A DNA stretch of 64,000 nucleotides from Dyella flava (GCF_016904955.1 NZ_JADIKE010000034.1:62001-126000), one strand, 5' to 3'. Shown: positions 17,156 through 26,205, numbered from the stretch's first letter. Numbers and translations are program-made. Notes: generated by a model from the letters alone, not told the origin.

Positions 17156-19531
17156 ATGGATGTCTCCCACCTGATCGATTCGCTCAACGATGCGCAGCGC
17201 GAAGCCGTCTGCGCACCACCCGGCCATTATCTGGTCCTCGCCGGCGCCGGTTCCGGCAAAACGCGCGTGCTTACCCATCGCATCGGCTGGCTCAGCCAGG
17301 TCGATCGCGTACCGCCGTGGGCCATCCTGGCGGTGACATTCACCAACAAGGCCGCCGGCGAAATGCGCGCGCGCCTTGACCACCTGATTCCCGGCGGCAC
17401 GCAAGGACTCACCGTAGGTACGTTCCATGGCATCGCGCATCGCTTGTTGCGCCGCCACTGGCGCGAAGCGGGCTTGCCGGAGAGTTTCCAGATCCTCGAC
17501 GCTGACGACCAGCAACGCCTGGTCAAACGCGTGATCGCCGGCCTGGGCCTGGATGAGGCGCGTTTTCCGCCGCGCCAGGCCACCTGGCAGATCAACAGCT
17601 GGAAAGACGAAGGCAAGCGCGCGGAAAACATCGAGCACGAACAGCACCCGGTCACGCGCACCCTGGTGCAGATCTATCAGGCCTACGAAGACGCCTGCCG
17701 CCGCGCCGGCCTGGTCGATTTCGCCGAACTGCTGTTGCGTGCGCACGAACTGTGGCTGAAGCAACCGGCCGTGCTGGAGCATTACCAGCAACGCTGGCGT
17801 CACCTGCTGGTCGACGAATTCCAGGACACCAACGCCTTGCAGTACGCCTGGATCCGCGTGCTCGCCGGCCAGACCGGCCAGGTCTTCGTCGTCGGCGACG
17901 ACGACCAGTCGATCTACGGCTGGCGCGGCGCCAAGGTGGAAAACGTGCAGCAATTCCTGCGCGATTTTCCCGGCGCACGCACGATCAAGCTGGAACAGAA
18001 CTATCGCTCCACCTCCAACATCCTCAAGGCCGCCAACAGCGTGATCGAACGCAATGGCAACCGCCTCGGCAAGCAGCTGTGGACAGCCGGCGAGGAAGGC
18101 GAACGCATTGCGGTGTACGCCGCCTACAACGAACAGGATGAAGCGCGCTTCGTGATCGAGCGCATCCGCGAATACATCGCCGAACATGGCGATGCGAAGG
18201 ATTGCGCCATCCTCTACCGCTCCAATGCGCAATCGCGCAATTTCGAAGAACAGCTGATCCAGCACGATATTCCCTATCGCGTGTACGGTGGTTTGCGCTT
18301 CTTCGAGCGTGCGGAAATCAAGGATGCGTTGTCCTATTTGCGATTGACTGCAAACCGGCATGACGATGCGGCGTTTGAGCGTGCGGTGAATACGCCGCCG
18401 CGTGGCATTGGTGATCGCACGCTGGATGTGTTGCGGCGGCGTGCGCGTGGCGAGAGTGTGTCGATGTGGGAAGCGGCGTTGAATGAGCTGAGCACGGGCT
18501 CCGAGCTTGCGGGTCGTGCGAAGAACGCGGTGAAGAACTTTCTGGCCATGGTCGAAGACATGGCGCGCACCTTTGCTCCCTCTCCCCTCCGGGGCACGCG
18601 GGGAGAGCACATGGATGTGCTCGGCTCTGAGGAGCGAGGAGAGGGCTGGGGTGAGGGGTCACTCTTGCCGGAAGCCCCCGCTCCGAACAGCCCCTCACCC
18701 AACTCTCTCCCCGGAGGGGCACGCGGGGAGGGGCCAGGGATGGCCCCGGCTTTGAGGAGCGAGGAGAGGGCTGAAGCTCTGCCGCTCGCTGAACAAATCG
18801 ACCATGCGATTGTGCAATCCGGCTTACGCGAGTTCTACGAAAAAGACAGCCGCGGCAACGCGGAATCGCGCGTGGAAAACCTCGACGAACTGGTCAACGT
18901 CGCCAGCCGTTTCGAAATGACACCCGACGACATCGAAGCCGGCCTGAGCGAACTCTCCGCGTTTCTTTCCCACGCAGCACTGGAAGCTGGCGAAGGCCAG
19001 GGCGACTCATGGGACAACTGCGTGCAATTGATGACACTGCACTCGGCGAAGGGACTGGAATTCCCGCTGGTCTTCCTGGTCGGCCTGGAAGAAGGCCTGT
19101 TTCCCAGCCAGCGCTCGGTGGAAGACGAAGGCCGCCTGGAAGAAGAACGCCGCCTCGCCTACGTCGGCATCACCCGCGCACGCGAACGATTGGTCATCAC
19201 GCACGCCGAATCCCGCCGCATGCACGGCACCGAAATGCTCGCACGCCCCTCGCGCTTCCTCGGCGAAGTTCCACCATCGCTGCTGGACGAAGTACGCCCG
19301 CGCGTGCAAGTCAGCCGCCCGCTGTACGCCGGACGCTTCGCCGAACCGGCGCCGTCTTTGAAAGAAGACCTGCCCGTGAAACTCGGCCAACGCGTCAGCC
19401 ATCCCAGCTTCGGCGAGGGCGTGGTGGTGAGTGCCGAAGGCAGCGGCGCGCACACGCGGCTGCAAGTCAATTTTGAGAGCGCCGGCAGCAAGTGGCTGGT
19501 CGCCGCGTACGCCAATCTGACGCCGCTTTAG
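17156..19531 (+). CDS. uvrD: DNA helicase II UvrD with in-frame repeat insertion
   Basis: SF1 3'-5' helicase for nucleotide excision and mismatch repair. It aligns with E. coli UvrD from MDVSHLIDSLNDAQREAV to the C-terminal KLGQRVSHPSFGEG...KWLVAAYANLTPL. Walker A is LAGAGSGKTR, the DEAD-box equivalent is VDEFQDTN, and motif VI is YVGITRAR. From the ATG at 17156 it is 791 residues against 720 in E. coli. The excess is a Gly/Ser/Pro/Glu-rich segment, about residues 474-539, encoded by a family B repeat (18575-18771) inside the 2B region between DMARTFA and EALPLAEQID. An in-frame ATG at 17147 is also possible. Confidence 0.95.
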   Translation: MDVSHLIDSLNDAQREAVCAPPGHYLVLAGAGSGKTRVLTHRIGWLSQVDRVPPWAILAVTFTNKAAGEMRARLDHLIPGGTQGLTVGTFHGIAHRLLRRHWREAGLPESFQILDADDQQRLVKRVIAGLGLDEARFPPRQATWQINSWKDEGKRAENIEHEQHPVTRTLVQIYQAYEDACRRAGLVDFAELLLRAHELWLKQPAVLEHYQQRWRHLLVDEFQDTNALQYAWIRVLAGQTGQVFVVGDDDQSIYGWRGAKVENVQQFLRDFPGARTIKLEQNYRSTSNILKAANSVIERNGNRLGKQLWTAGEEGERIAVYAAYNEQDEARFVIERIREYIAEHGDAKDCAILYRSNAQSRNFEEQLIQHDIPYRVYGGLRFFERAEIKDALSYLRLTANRHDDAAFERAVNTPPRGIGDRTLDVLRRRARGESVSMWEAALNELSTGSELAGRAKNAVKNFLAMVEDMARTFAPSPLRGTRGEHMDVLGSEERGEGWGEGSLLPEAPAPNSPSPNSLPGGARGEGPGMAPALRSEERAEALPLAEQIDHAIVQSGLREFYEKDSRGNAESRVENLDELVNVASRFEMTPDDIEAGLSELSAFLSHAALEAGEGQGDSWDNCVQLMTLHSAKGLEFPLVFLVGLEEGLFPSQRSVEDEGRLEEERRLAYVGITRARERLVITHAESRRMHGTEMLARPSRFLGEVPPSLLDEVRPRVQVSRPLYAGRFAEPAPSLKEDLPVKLGQRVSHPSFGEGVVVSAEGSGAHTRLQVNFESAGSKWLVAAYANLTPL
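18575..18771. repeat. Family B palindromic element inserted in uvrD
   Basis: About 197 bp of CCCTCTCCCCTCCGGGG-type sequence identical in style to the intergenic family B elements. It contains hairpins GAGCACATGGATGTGCTC (18605-18622) and GGGGCCAGGGATGGCCCC (18730-18747). A near-identical 25-bp direct repeat occurs at about 18624 and 18749 (GAGGAGCGAGGAGAGGGCT in both). It keeps the uvrD frame open and introduces no stop. Confidence 0.88.
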
Positions 19532-19535
19532 GGGC

Positions 19536-19712
19536 AAAGAGAGAGTGGAGAGGAGTGAGAAGTGAGAGAAGGGCTTTACCACCTTGCTCCTGCTTTGCAC
19601 CCTCTTCGCTCACGGACACACGACACCCTATCTACGATAAGGAAAAGACAGAGAAGAGCAGCGAGAGAGCGACGCCTTTCTCTCACTTCTCACTCCTCTC
19701 CACTCTCTCCTA
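19536..19712. repeat. Family C inverted repeat, copy 1
   Basis: A purine-rich arm (GAGAGTGGAGAGGAGTGAG..., from 19536) immediately after the uvrD stop is complementary to a pyrimidine-rich arm ending near 19712. The loop of about 105 bp is larger than in other copies. The right arm ends 18 bp before the next ATG. Other copies are at 37836, 39424, 42241 and 42341. Confidence 0.85.
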
Positions 19713-19729
19713 GCTCCCAGCCTTCCGCC

Positions 19730-20317
19730 ATGAACGCCCGACACCCCATCCGCGACAGCGCACGCCAACTTGTCAACGTCCAGCAGCAACTGGCGCAGAT
19801 CTACAAGCGCATGCCCTGGCGGCATCGTTTGCTCAAGGGGCTGTTCCTCGGTCTACAGGCCTTGTCCAGCGCGAGCCTGAGTTACTGGCTGGGCCTGCTG
19901 CTGCATACGCAGCAGGCGTTCTGGGCGGTGCTCACCGCCATCTCGGTGACGCAGCAGACCTATATCGATACCCGCAACTCCTCGCGCGACCAGGTGATCG
20001 GCGCGGCGATCGGCGCCGCCGTGGCGATTGCCGCCACCTATGTGCTCGGTGACAGCTATGCGTGCTACGCCGGCACCATGGTGGCGGTGATCATGCTGTG
20101 CTGGTGCTTCAACGTGGGTAATGCCGGCAAGTTGAGTGCGACGACCGCCACCATCGTGATGCTGGTACCGCACGAAGGTGCGTTTTGGACGGTGGCCTTG
20201 ACCCGTCTGGGCGAAGTCACCCTGGGCATTGCCTGCGCCCTGGTCGTCACCGGCATCGCGCACTGGCTGGAGCGGCGCTGGCTGGATGGCGGCACGGCCA
20301 CCCATGCGGACCAGTGA
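19730..20317 (+). CDS. FUSC-family inner-membrane protein
   Basis: 195 residues: a polar N-terminus with a helical segment, then about five hydrophobic helices (for example QALSSASLSYWLGLLLHTQQAFWAVLTAIS, VIGAAIGAAVAIAATYVLG and GEVTLGIACALVVTGIAHWLE). The WAVLTAISVTQQ and RDQVIGAAIGA motifs are characteristic of the FUSC/aromatic-acid exporter membrane domain. Full-length relatives are about three times larger, so this is a stand-alone membrane half. The start is ATG at 19730; a longer frame to 19562 is just the family C repeat. Confidence 0.8.
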   Translation: MNARHPIRDSARQLVNVQQQLAQIYKRMPWRHRLLKGLFLGLQALSSASLSYWLGLLLHTQQAFWAVLTAISVTQQTYIDTRNSSRDQVIGAAIGAAVAIAATYVLGDSYACYAGTMVAVIMLCWCFNVGNAGKLSATTATIVMLVPHEGAFWTVALTRLGEVTLGIACALVVTGIAHWLERRWLDGGTATHADQ

Positions 20318-20404
20318 CCCCCAGCCGGCAGGCTGACCTTTCGCGATATTCCAATATGATGGCGCCGTACTGTGCGACCCCAACCAAGGCAGGGACCGCA
20401 ATCG

Positions 20405-22294
20405 ATGGCGAAACTGATCCCCTCCCGCAATAGCTGCCTGCCCCAGATGCAGACCGGCGAGAAACGCTTTTCCGAGCGGCTGGAGCAAAAGCTCGAGGAC
20501 GATTACCTGCTGTGGTACGACGTGCCGATCGGCGCACGCCAGACCCGCCCCGACTTCGTCGTGTTCCATCCGCGCCGCGGTTTGCTGGTGCTGGAAGTGA
20601 AAGACTGGAAGCACGAAAACATCACCGCCGCCGACAAGACCCAGTTCACCCTGATCACCACCCACGGCGCGGTCAAAAAGCACAATCCGCTGTTGCAAGC
20701 GCGCGCCTACGCGCTGGAAATCAAGGTGATGCTGGAGCGCGATCCGGCGCTGCGTCATCCGGCCGGGCATCGCCACGAAGGCCACCTGCTGATGCCGTGG
20801 GCCTACGGCGTGGTGTTGAGCAACATCAGCCGCAAGCAATTTGAAGACGGCAACCTGCAGGAAGTGATTCCCGCCCACCTGGTGATCTGCCGCGATGAGA
20901 TGTACGACACGGTCGATCCGGAGGCGTTCCAGGAACGCCTGTGGGCGATGTACACGCAAGCCTTTCCCTGCGCGCTGACGCTACCGCAGATCGATCGCAT
21001 CCGCTGGCACATGTTCCCGGAACTGCGCGTGGAATGGGGCGAGGGACAATTCGGCCTGCCCTACGGCAACGACACCGAAGCCAGCACCGCCGTCGCCATC
21101 CCCGATCTGGTCCGCGTGATGGATATGCAGCAGGAGCAGCTGGCGCGTTCACTCGGTGACGAACACCGCATCATCCACGGCGTGGCCGGTTCCGGCAAAA
21201 CCATGATCCTGGGTTATCGCGCCATCCATCTGGCGCGCAGCCTGGCCAAGCCGATCCTGGTGCTCTGCTACAACAAAACCCTGGCCGGACGGCTCGATCA
21301 ATTGATGGGCGAGCGCGGTCTCAGCGACAAGGTGCAGGTCTACAACTTCCACAAGTGGTGCCTGAAGATGCTGGAGGCATACCACGAGCCGCTGCCCGAG
21401 CAAGGCGAAGGTTTCTTCGAGGCGATGGTCGAGCGCGTGATGAGCGGCGTCGAGCAGGGACGCATTCCGCGCTTCCAGTACGGTGCGGTGCTGATCGACG
21501 AAGGTCACGACTTCGAGCCGGAGTGGTATCGGCTGATCGTGCAAATGGTCGATCCGGATACCAATGCCCTGCTCGTGCTGTATGACGATGCGCAGAACAT
21601 CTACGGCAAAACCGATCGTCCCGCCTTCACCTGGAAGAGCGTCGGCGTGCAGGCGCAGGGCCGCACCACCATCCTGCGCATCAATTACCGCAATACGCTG
21701 GAAATCCTGTCGGTGGCGCGGCGCTTCGCGCATGAACTGCTCGACGAACGGCCGGGCGATGAAGACAGCGTGCCGCTGATCGCACCGGAAAGTGCCGGAC
21801 GCCGCGGCGCGGTGCCTGAATTGATTCGCAGCGATAATGCCGGCGCCGAGCTGCGCGCCGTAGTGGATCGCGTGCGCCACGAGCACGAGCGCGGACGTGC
21901 GCTGTCGGAGATCGCGGTGATCTTTCGGCATAAATGGGAAGGCGAAAAAATCCAGCAGGCGCTGGAGCAAGCCGGCGTCGCCTGCCGCCTCGCCGAGAGT
22001 GTCGGCAAGCGTTCGCTGTTCAGTGCCGAAGACAGCGTCAAGCTGGTCAGCATGCACTCCAGCAAGGGTCTGGAATTTCCGGTGGTGATCATTCCCGGTC
22101 TCGGCGCAATGCCGAAGCACAGCGATGATGAAGCGCAGGAAGCGCGCCTGTTGTATGTCGCGATGACGCGTGCCACCGAGCAGCTGGTGCTGATGCATTG
22201 TCAGGAGTCGGTGTTTACGGCGCGCATTCGTGCTTCGATCAATGACATTCAAGCGCAGCTTGCAGGTGTTCCACGGCTGGCCGCACAAAGTTAG
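20405..22294 (+). CDS. NERD-domain nuclease fused to UvrD-like SF1 helicase
   Basis: 629 residues. The N-terminal NERD nuclease-related domain has restriction-endonuclease-fold residues D50, E64 and K66 (RPDFVVF...LVLEVKDWK). The helicase part has Walker A VAGSGKT near 260-266, motif II LIDEGHDF, motif IV-V RINYRNT and SMHSSKGLEFPVV, and motif VI YVAMTRAT. Family members are thought to act in DNA processing and some NERD-helicases are linked to anti-phage defence. No defence partner genes are adjacent. The start ATG at 20405 is used; an upstream GTG at 20372 is possible. Confidence 0.85.
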   Translation: MAKLIPSRNSCLPQMQTGEKRFSERLEQKLEDDYLLWYDVPIGARQTRPDFVVFHPRRGLLVLEVKDWKHENITAADKTQFTLITTHGAVKKHNPLLQARAYALEIKVMLERDPALRHPAGHRHEGHLLMPWAYGVVLSNISRKQFEDGNLQEVIPAHLVICRDEMYDTVDPEAFQERLWAMYTQAFPCALTLPQIDRIRWHMFPELRVEWGEGQFGLPYGNDTEASTAVAIPDLVRVMDMQQEQLARSLGDEHRIIHGVAGSGKTMILGYRAIHLARSLAKPILVLCYNKTLAGRLDQLMGERGLSDKVQVYNFHKWCLKMLEAYHEPLPEQGEGFFEAMVERVMSGVEQGRIPRFQYGAVLIDEGHDFEPEWYRLIVQMVDPDTNALLVLYDDAQNIYGKTDRPAFTWKSVGVQAQGRTTILRINYRNTLEILSVARRFAHELLDERPGDEDSVPLIAPESAGRRGAVPELIRSDNAGAELRAVVDRVRHEHERGRALSEIAVIFRHKWEGEKIQQALEQAGVACRLAESVGKRSLFSAEDSVKLVSMHSSKGLEFPVVIIPGLGAMPKHSDDEAQEARLLYVAMTRATEQLVLMHCQESVFTARIRASINDIQAQLAGVPRLAAQS

Positions 22295-22304
22295 CCGCAC
22301 CGCG

Positions 22305-22696
22305 CATTGCTCCCTCTCCCCTCCGGGGAGAGGGTCGGGGTGAGGGGCCGCGCTTGCCATAAACGCCGTCGTTAACACACATCTTCGCTTCGATGTATCG
22401 AGGCTCCGTAAGCAACTGCATCGCAAGAGTGGCCCCTCACCTCGATCCTCTCCCCGGAGGGGAGAGGAAGAAAAGCAGCGCGCCGATACATCACACTTGC
22501 GAGCCTTGGCTCCCTCTCCCCTCCGGGGAGAGGGTTGGGGTGAGGGGCCGCGCTTGCCATAGATGCCGTCGTTACGACGATCTTCGCTCGAATGTTTCGA
22601 GGCTATGCAAGCAAATTCTTCGCAAGAGTGACCCCTCACCCCAGCCCCCGGATCAAGTCCGGGGCAGGCTCTCTCCCCGAAGGGGAGAGGGAGCAA
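22305..22696. repeat. Two tandem complete family B elements
   Basis: Two related units (about 22308-22471 and 22509-22696). Each opens with CCCTCTCCCCTCCGGGGAGAGGG...GGGGTGAGGGGCCGCGCTTGCCATA and closes with the inverted CCCCTCACC...CTCTCCCC arm. The internal part is conserved too (GCCGTCGTTA, ATCTTCGCT, TTCGAGGCT, CGCAAGAGTG). The second closing arm holds an extra palindrome CCCCCGGATCAAGTCCGGGG. No coding sequence is supported here. Confidence 0.88.
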
Positions 22697-22777
22697 AGCT
22701 GACGCGGCGAATTTTCCTTTGCGAAAATTTCGCCCCTTCTTGAACACCATCGATCTTGCTTATGCAATCGTATGCGG

Positions 22778-22820
22778 GTCGGGCGTGCCCATCCGAAGCG
22801 ATGACCACGGCACGCCCGAC
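22778..22820. other. Perfect 12-bp stem-loop
   Basis: GTCGGGCGTGCC (22778-22789) and GGCACGCCCGAC (22809-22820) form a perfect stem with a 19-nt loop, with no T-tract. It lies about 80 bp upstream of a 36-codon ORF in an otherwise gene-poor stretch (22295-23113). It could be a regulatory hairpin or terminator for the family B region. Confidence 0.45.
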
Positions 22821-22898
22821 ACTAGAGAAGTAGCGCGGATCGCCTGGGAGGCACCCCAAACGATCCGCTGGCCATAACAAACTGAAGGACAGTTCACC

Positions 22899-23009
22899 AT
22901 GGTTATCCCCGATTTTACGGCACGCACGCCTACGCGTGACCCCGCCAAGCCAACATCAGCGCTACTTCACCGCCGCTCAGACTGCGCGGCGTCGGGCCCA
23001 AGTGGGTAA
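22899..23009 (+). CDS. Possible 36-residue small protein or leader
   Basis: A short ORF beginning MVIPDFTARTPTRDPAKP, with AAGGAC 10-15 bases before the ATG. It ends 104 bp before the 90-residue gene at 23114. It has no hydrophobic segment or recognisable motif. The ribosome-binding site and downstream gene make a leader peptide possible, but the open frame could be chance in GC-rich DNA. Confidence 0.25.
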   Translation: MVIPDFTARTPTRDPAKPTSALLHRRSDCAASGPSG

Positions 23010-23113
23010 TCGTCCTAGCGGAAGTTGCACATTCCGCTGAAACGAGCAGGTTTTCCTGCAGTCCCTTCGCCCGTGCGCAATGCGCGGGCGACCTAAACGC
23101 GTGGAGAACGCCG

Positions 23114-23386
23114 ATGGAAACCACCTACATCGACCCGTTCGGGTTGAAGCACTACCTATTGTCTGAAGACGACTACATCGAGCTGAAAAACCTTCAACGC
23201 CTGTTGTTGGCCATGGCGAACGTCGCCGCCGACGAGGCGTCGCCTACCGACGACGATGGCACCGTGATGATTCCCCGCTGGGAAATGCAACTCACGTTTC
23301 AGCTGATCAGCCGACTGATCGGCGAGGCGCTGGAGCAATTGGAGCAGAACAACCGCATCGAACATCGGGATCACAAGCGGCACTGA
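23114..23386 (+). CDS. Small conserved-looking protein of unknown function
   Basis: 90 residues, acidic, predicted helical: KHYLLSEDDYIELKNLQRLLLAMANVA, then TMVIPRWEMQLTFQLISRLIGEALEQLEQ-type helices. The opening Y-x-L-x-E-D-x-Y-x-x-L-x-x-L resembles the small XAC0095-like family of xanthomonads; this is from memory and not secure. A GGAG lies upstream of the ATG at 23114. A family A repeat follows 21 bp after the stop. Confidence 0.6.
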   Translation: METTYIDPFGLKHYLLSEDDYIELKNLQRLLLAMANVAADEASPTDDDGTVMIPRWEMQLTFQLISRLIGEALEQLEQNNRIEHRDHKRH

Positions 23387-23407
23387 TCCAGCGCAAGCCG
23401 ATGGTTT

Positions 23408-23515
23408 GGTAGGTTGGGTTAGCGCAGCGTAACCCAACGATGGTTGTCGCTTCGACGGAGACCCGTTGGGTTACGCTTCGCTAACCCAACCTACCCAACC
23501 TACCCGACCTACCCG
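23408..23515. repeat. Family A inverted repeat, copy 2
   Basis: GGTAGGTTGGGTTAGCGCAG arm and its complement around a 30-bp centre containing CTTCGACGG. The right end carries extra CCTACCC/CCGACC tandem units (to about 23520). It lies directly downstream of the 90-residue gene. Confidence 0.88.
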
Positions 23516-23655
23516 ACCTGCCAGCCACAACGCCGGTTGGGGCACCCGGACCTGCGGGCCTTACCCATATCAAATCTAAACGCAGGCTCTTGCTGTGAAA
23601 CCCGACCGGCATACCCCGGTCCATAACTGTCGATGCCTTTGTTTCTCGACAAGTC

Positions 23656-24000
23656 ATGAACAACACCGCGGAAACCCAGCGACAGCTACTTGACCACGAC
23701 ATCTGCGTACACATTTTCACCGCCTCCGCGGCGATGGTCGGTGTCTGCCTGACGGTGATCGGCATCATCAAGATGGTGATCTCCCTCCGGCACAGGGACA
23801 TGCTGGGCGAGGATCTGCTGGCGATTAACGCCATGGCCTATCTGGTCGCCTGCCTCATGTCCTACTGGGCCCTGCGCACCCGCAGCCTGGGCCGCAATCA
23901 CCGGCTGGAACGCGTCGCGGACGTGCTATTCCTGGCCGCCCTGACCCTGACCGCGGTGAACGCGGCCTTCATTACCTGGGCGGTGTCGTCGGTCCATTAG
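23656..24000 (+). CDS. Three-helix membrane protein of unknown function
   Basis: 114 residues with hydrophobic helices around 18-42 (IFTASAAMVGVCLTVIGII), 58-73 (AYLVACLMSYWAL) and 91-110 (VLFLAALTLTAVNAAFITWA). Polar loops contain RHRDMLGEDLLA. I do not recognise the family. It precedes the kdp operon on the same strand by about 150 bp, with a palindromic site in between. Confidence 0.65.
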   Translation: MNNTAETQRQLLDHDICVHIFTASAAMVGVCLTVIGIIKMVISLRHRDMLGEDLLAINAMAYLVACLMSYWALRTRSLGRNHRLERVADVLFLAALTLTAVNAAFITWAVSSVH

Positions 24001-24051
24001 CCGACCCGGCCTTCGCAACAACTTCCGGGCCGCACCCCAAGTTCCCCACCC

Positions 24052-24066
24052 CGTAAAAATTTTACG
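24052..24066. promoter_or_regulatory. Palindrome upstream of kdp operon, possible KdpE site
   Basis: CGTAAAA-A-TTTTACG is a perfect 7+1+7 palindrome in an A/T island, about 90 bp before the first small kdp ORF. Its TTTTAC halves recall the A/T-rich sites bound by KdpE elsewhere. The link to KdpE is an inference. Confidence 0.4.
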
Positions 24067-24156
24067 CGTTCTATACGCGGGTCGGCTTTTTCGCTACCCG
24101 CTTCTTATGCGCCGGTGCCTAGAGTACGCAGCTGTGAGGCACTGAGTGATTCCCCG

Positions 24157-24252
24157 ATGGAAGACGTCATTTACCTACTTTTCGGCTTCGTGCTGGCCGC
24201 TGCCACGCTCGGCTTTCTGCTGCTGTGCGACCGCCTGGGGCCACGCAACTGA
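24157..24252 (+). CDS. 31-residue membrane peptide preceding kdpF
   Basis: The ORF has a single hydrophobic helix (YLLFGFVLAAATLGFLLLCD) with an acidic start MEDV and basic end RLGPRN. It lies 42 bp before kdpF on the same strand, inside the kdp leader. Similar tiny membrane ORFs before kdpF occur in relatives as far as I recall, but this needs confirmation. There is no strong ribosome-binding site (GTGATTCCCCG upstream). Confidence 0.5.
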   Translation: MEDVIYLLFGFVLAAATLGFLLLCDRLGPRN

Positions 24253-24294
24253 GCACCGGCGGCCCAGCCGCAATTCTCTAACGGAGCAAATCCC

Positions 24295-24387
24295 ATGAAT
24301 TTCTTCTACGGACTGGCCGCCGTCATTGCGGTGGCCTTGACGATTTATTTGTGCGTGGCGTTGTTGAAACCGGAGTGGTTCGAATGA
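24295..24387 (+). CDS. kdpF: KdpF, small subunit of potassium-transporting ATPase
   Basis: 30 residues, one transmembrane helix: [30 protein letters not shown]. The C-terminal LLxPExF is the KdpF signature. GGAG lies 9 bases upstream of the ATG. KdpF stabilises the KdpFABC pump. Its stop overlaps the kdpA ATG (ATGA), so the two are translationally coupled. Confidence 0.92.
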   Translation: MNFFYGLAAVIAVALTIYLCVALLKPEWFE

Positions 24388-26186
24388 CTCTCAACGATTT
24401 CATCCAGATCGGCATCTATCTGGTCGTTCTGTTGCTGCTCGTCAAGCCGATGGGCCGCTACATGGCGCACGTGTATGACGACCAGCCCAACCGCATCACC
24501 CGCCTGGGTAGCGGGGTGGAGCGTTTTATTTACCGCTTTTGCGGTGTCCACCCCGATGAAGACATGGGCTGGAAGCGCTACGCCATCGCCATGCTGCTGT
24601 TCAACGTGTGCGGCTTCCTGATGGTGTATCTGCTCCAGCGTGTACAGCAGTGGCTGCCGTTGAATCCCCAGCACTTTCCGGCCGTCAGCCCGGATTTGTC
24701 GATCAACACTGCGATCAGCTTCATCACCAATACGAATTGGCAGGCTTACTCGGGCGAATCGAGCCTTAGCTATCTGACCCAGATGATGGGTCTGGCGGTG
24801 CAGAACTTCATGTCTGCGGCGACCGGTATTGCCGTGGCGATTGCGGTGATCCGCGGTTTCGTCCGTAAAACCTCCAAGAGCATCGGCAATTTCTGGATCG
24901 ACCTGACCCGCACCACACTATATGTGCTGATGCCGTTCTCGTTCGTGCTGGCCATGCTGCTGGTGTCGCAGGGCGTGATCCAGAACTTCAAGGCGTACGT
25001 GGATGTGCCGGTGGTCCAGACCACCACCTACGCCAACCCGGTGACCGATGCAGCCGGCAATCCCGTCAAGGACGCCCAGGGCAACCCGGTCACCAAGCCC
25101 ACCCAGCTCACCACGCAAACGCTGCCGATGGGTCCGGCCGCCTCGCAGGTGGCGATCAAGATGCTCGGCACCAACGGCGGCGGCTTCTTCAACGCCAACT
25201 CGGCCCATCCGTACGAAAATCCCACGCCATTCTCCAACTTCCTGCAGATGCTGGCGATCTTCCTGATCCCAGGTGGCCTGTGTATCACTTTCGGTCAAAT
25301 GGTGGGTGATCGCCGCCAGGGCTGGGCGATCCTGGCCGCCATGCTGGTGATCTTCATTCCGCTTACCCTCGGCGTGACGGCGGCCGAACAGGCCGGCAAT
25401 CCGATCCTGCATAGCCTCTCCATCGATCAGCACGCTTCGGCGCTACAGCCGGGCGGCAACATGGAAGGCAAGGAAACGCGCTTCGGCATCGTGGCCAGCA
25501 CCCTGTTTACGGCCATCACCACCGGCGCATCCTGCGGTGCGGTGAACAACATGCACGATTCGCTCACCCCACTGGGCGGCCTGGTGCCGATGTGGTTGAT
25601 CCAGCTTGGCGAAGTGGTCTTCGGTGGCGTCGGCTCCGGCTTGTACGGCATGCTCGCGTTCGCGGTGGTGGCCGTGTTCATCGCCGGCCTGATGGTGGGC
25701 CGCACGCCGGAATACCTGGGCAAGAAGATCGAAGCGTACGAGATGAAGATGGCGAGCCTCGCCGTGCTGATTCCCTGCGCGCTGGTGGTGATCTGCACCG
25801 CTATTGCCGTGATGACGCCGACCGCCACGGCCACCGTGGGCAACCCCGGCGCGCATGGCTTCAGCGAAATTCTCTATGCAGTAAGTTCGGCGACCAACAA
25901 CAACGGCAGCGCCTTCGGTGGCCTCTCCGCAAACATCCCATTCTGGAATGTGATGCTGAGCGTTTGCATGTTCCTGTCGCGCTACGCACTGGCGATCGCG
26001 ATGTTGGCACTGGCTGGCTCGCTCGCTGCGAAGAAGCACGTTCCCGAATCGGCCGGCACACTGCCTACGCATACGCCGCTGTTCGTAACGCTGCTGGCGA
26101 GCGTGGTGATCATCGTTGGCGCACTCACCTTTTTGCCTGCTCTGGCACTCGGCCCCATCGCCGAATACCTGATGTCAGTGCATTGA
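24384..26186 (+). CDS. kdpA: KdpA, potassium-binding channel-like subunit
   Basis: 600 residues with about ten transmembrane helices. It binds and conducts K+ in the KdpFABC pump of the inner membrane. The selectivity segment [21 protein letters not shown] is intact. It is about 40 residues longer than E. coli KdpA (557), partly from a periplasmic insertion with [18 protein letters not shown] near 215-235. The ATG at 24384 overlaps the kdpF stop; an upstream in-frame start at 24351 would overlap kdpF more and is unlikely. Confidence 0.96.
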   Translation: MTLNDFIQIGIYLVVLLLLVKPMGRYMAHVYDDQPNRITRLGSGVERFIYRFCGVHPDEDMGWKRYAIAMLLFNVCGFLMVYLLQRVQQWLPLNPQHFPAVSPDLSINTAISFITNTNWQAYSGESSLSYLTQMMGLAVQNFMSAATGIAVAIAVIRGFVRKTSKSIGNFWIDLTRTTLYVLMPFSFVLAMLLVSQGVIQNFKAYVDVPVVQTTTYANPVTDAAGNPVKDAQGNPVTKPTQLTTQTLPMGPAASQVAIKMLGTNGGGFFNANSAHPYENPTPFSNFLQMLAIFLIPGGLCITFGQMVGDRRQGWAILAAMLVIFIPLTLGVTAAEQAGNPILHSLSIDQHASALQPGGNMEGKETRFGIVASTLFTAITTGASCGAVNNMHDSLTPLGGLVPMWLIQLGEVVFGGVGSGLYGMLAFAVVAVFIAGLMVGRTPEYLGKKIEAYEMKMASLAVLIPCALVVICTAIAVMTPTATATVGNPGAHGFSEILYAVSSATNNNGSAFGGLSANIPFWNVMLSVCMFLSRYALAIAMLALAGSLAAKKHVPESAGTLPTHTPLFVTLLASVVIIVGALTFLPALALGPIAEYLMSVH

Positions 26187-26205
26187 TTTTTGGGATATCA
26201 ATTCC

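Noticed and set aside
17135..18610. A 491-codon minus-strand frame
   Set aside because: It is antisense to uvrD; all helicase motifs lie on the plus strand.
22305..22696. Tandem repeats resembling a CRISPR array
   Set aside because: Units are palindromic, about 190 bp long, with similar interiors rather than unique spacers, and no cas genes are near.
23408..23515. Family A repeats as classic intrinsic terminators
   Set aside because: They form long stems but have no T-tract and occur also as half copies within coding sequence, so I list them as dispersed repeats only.
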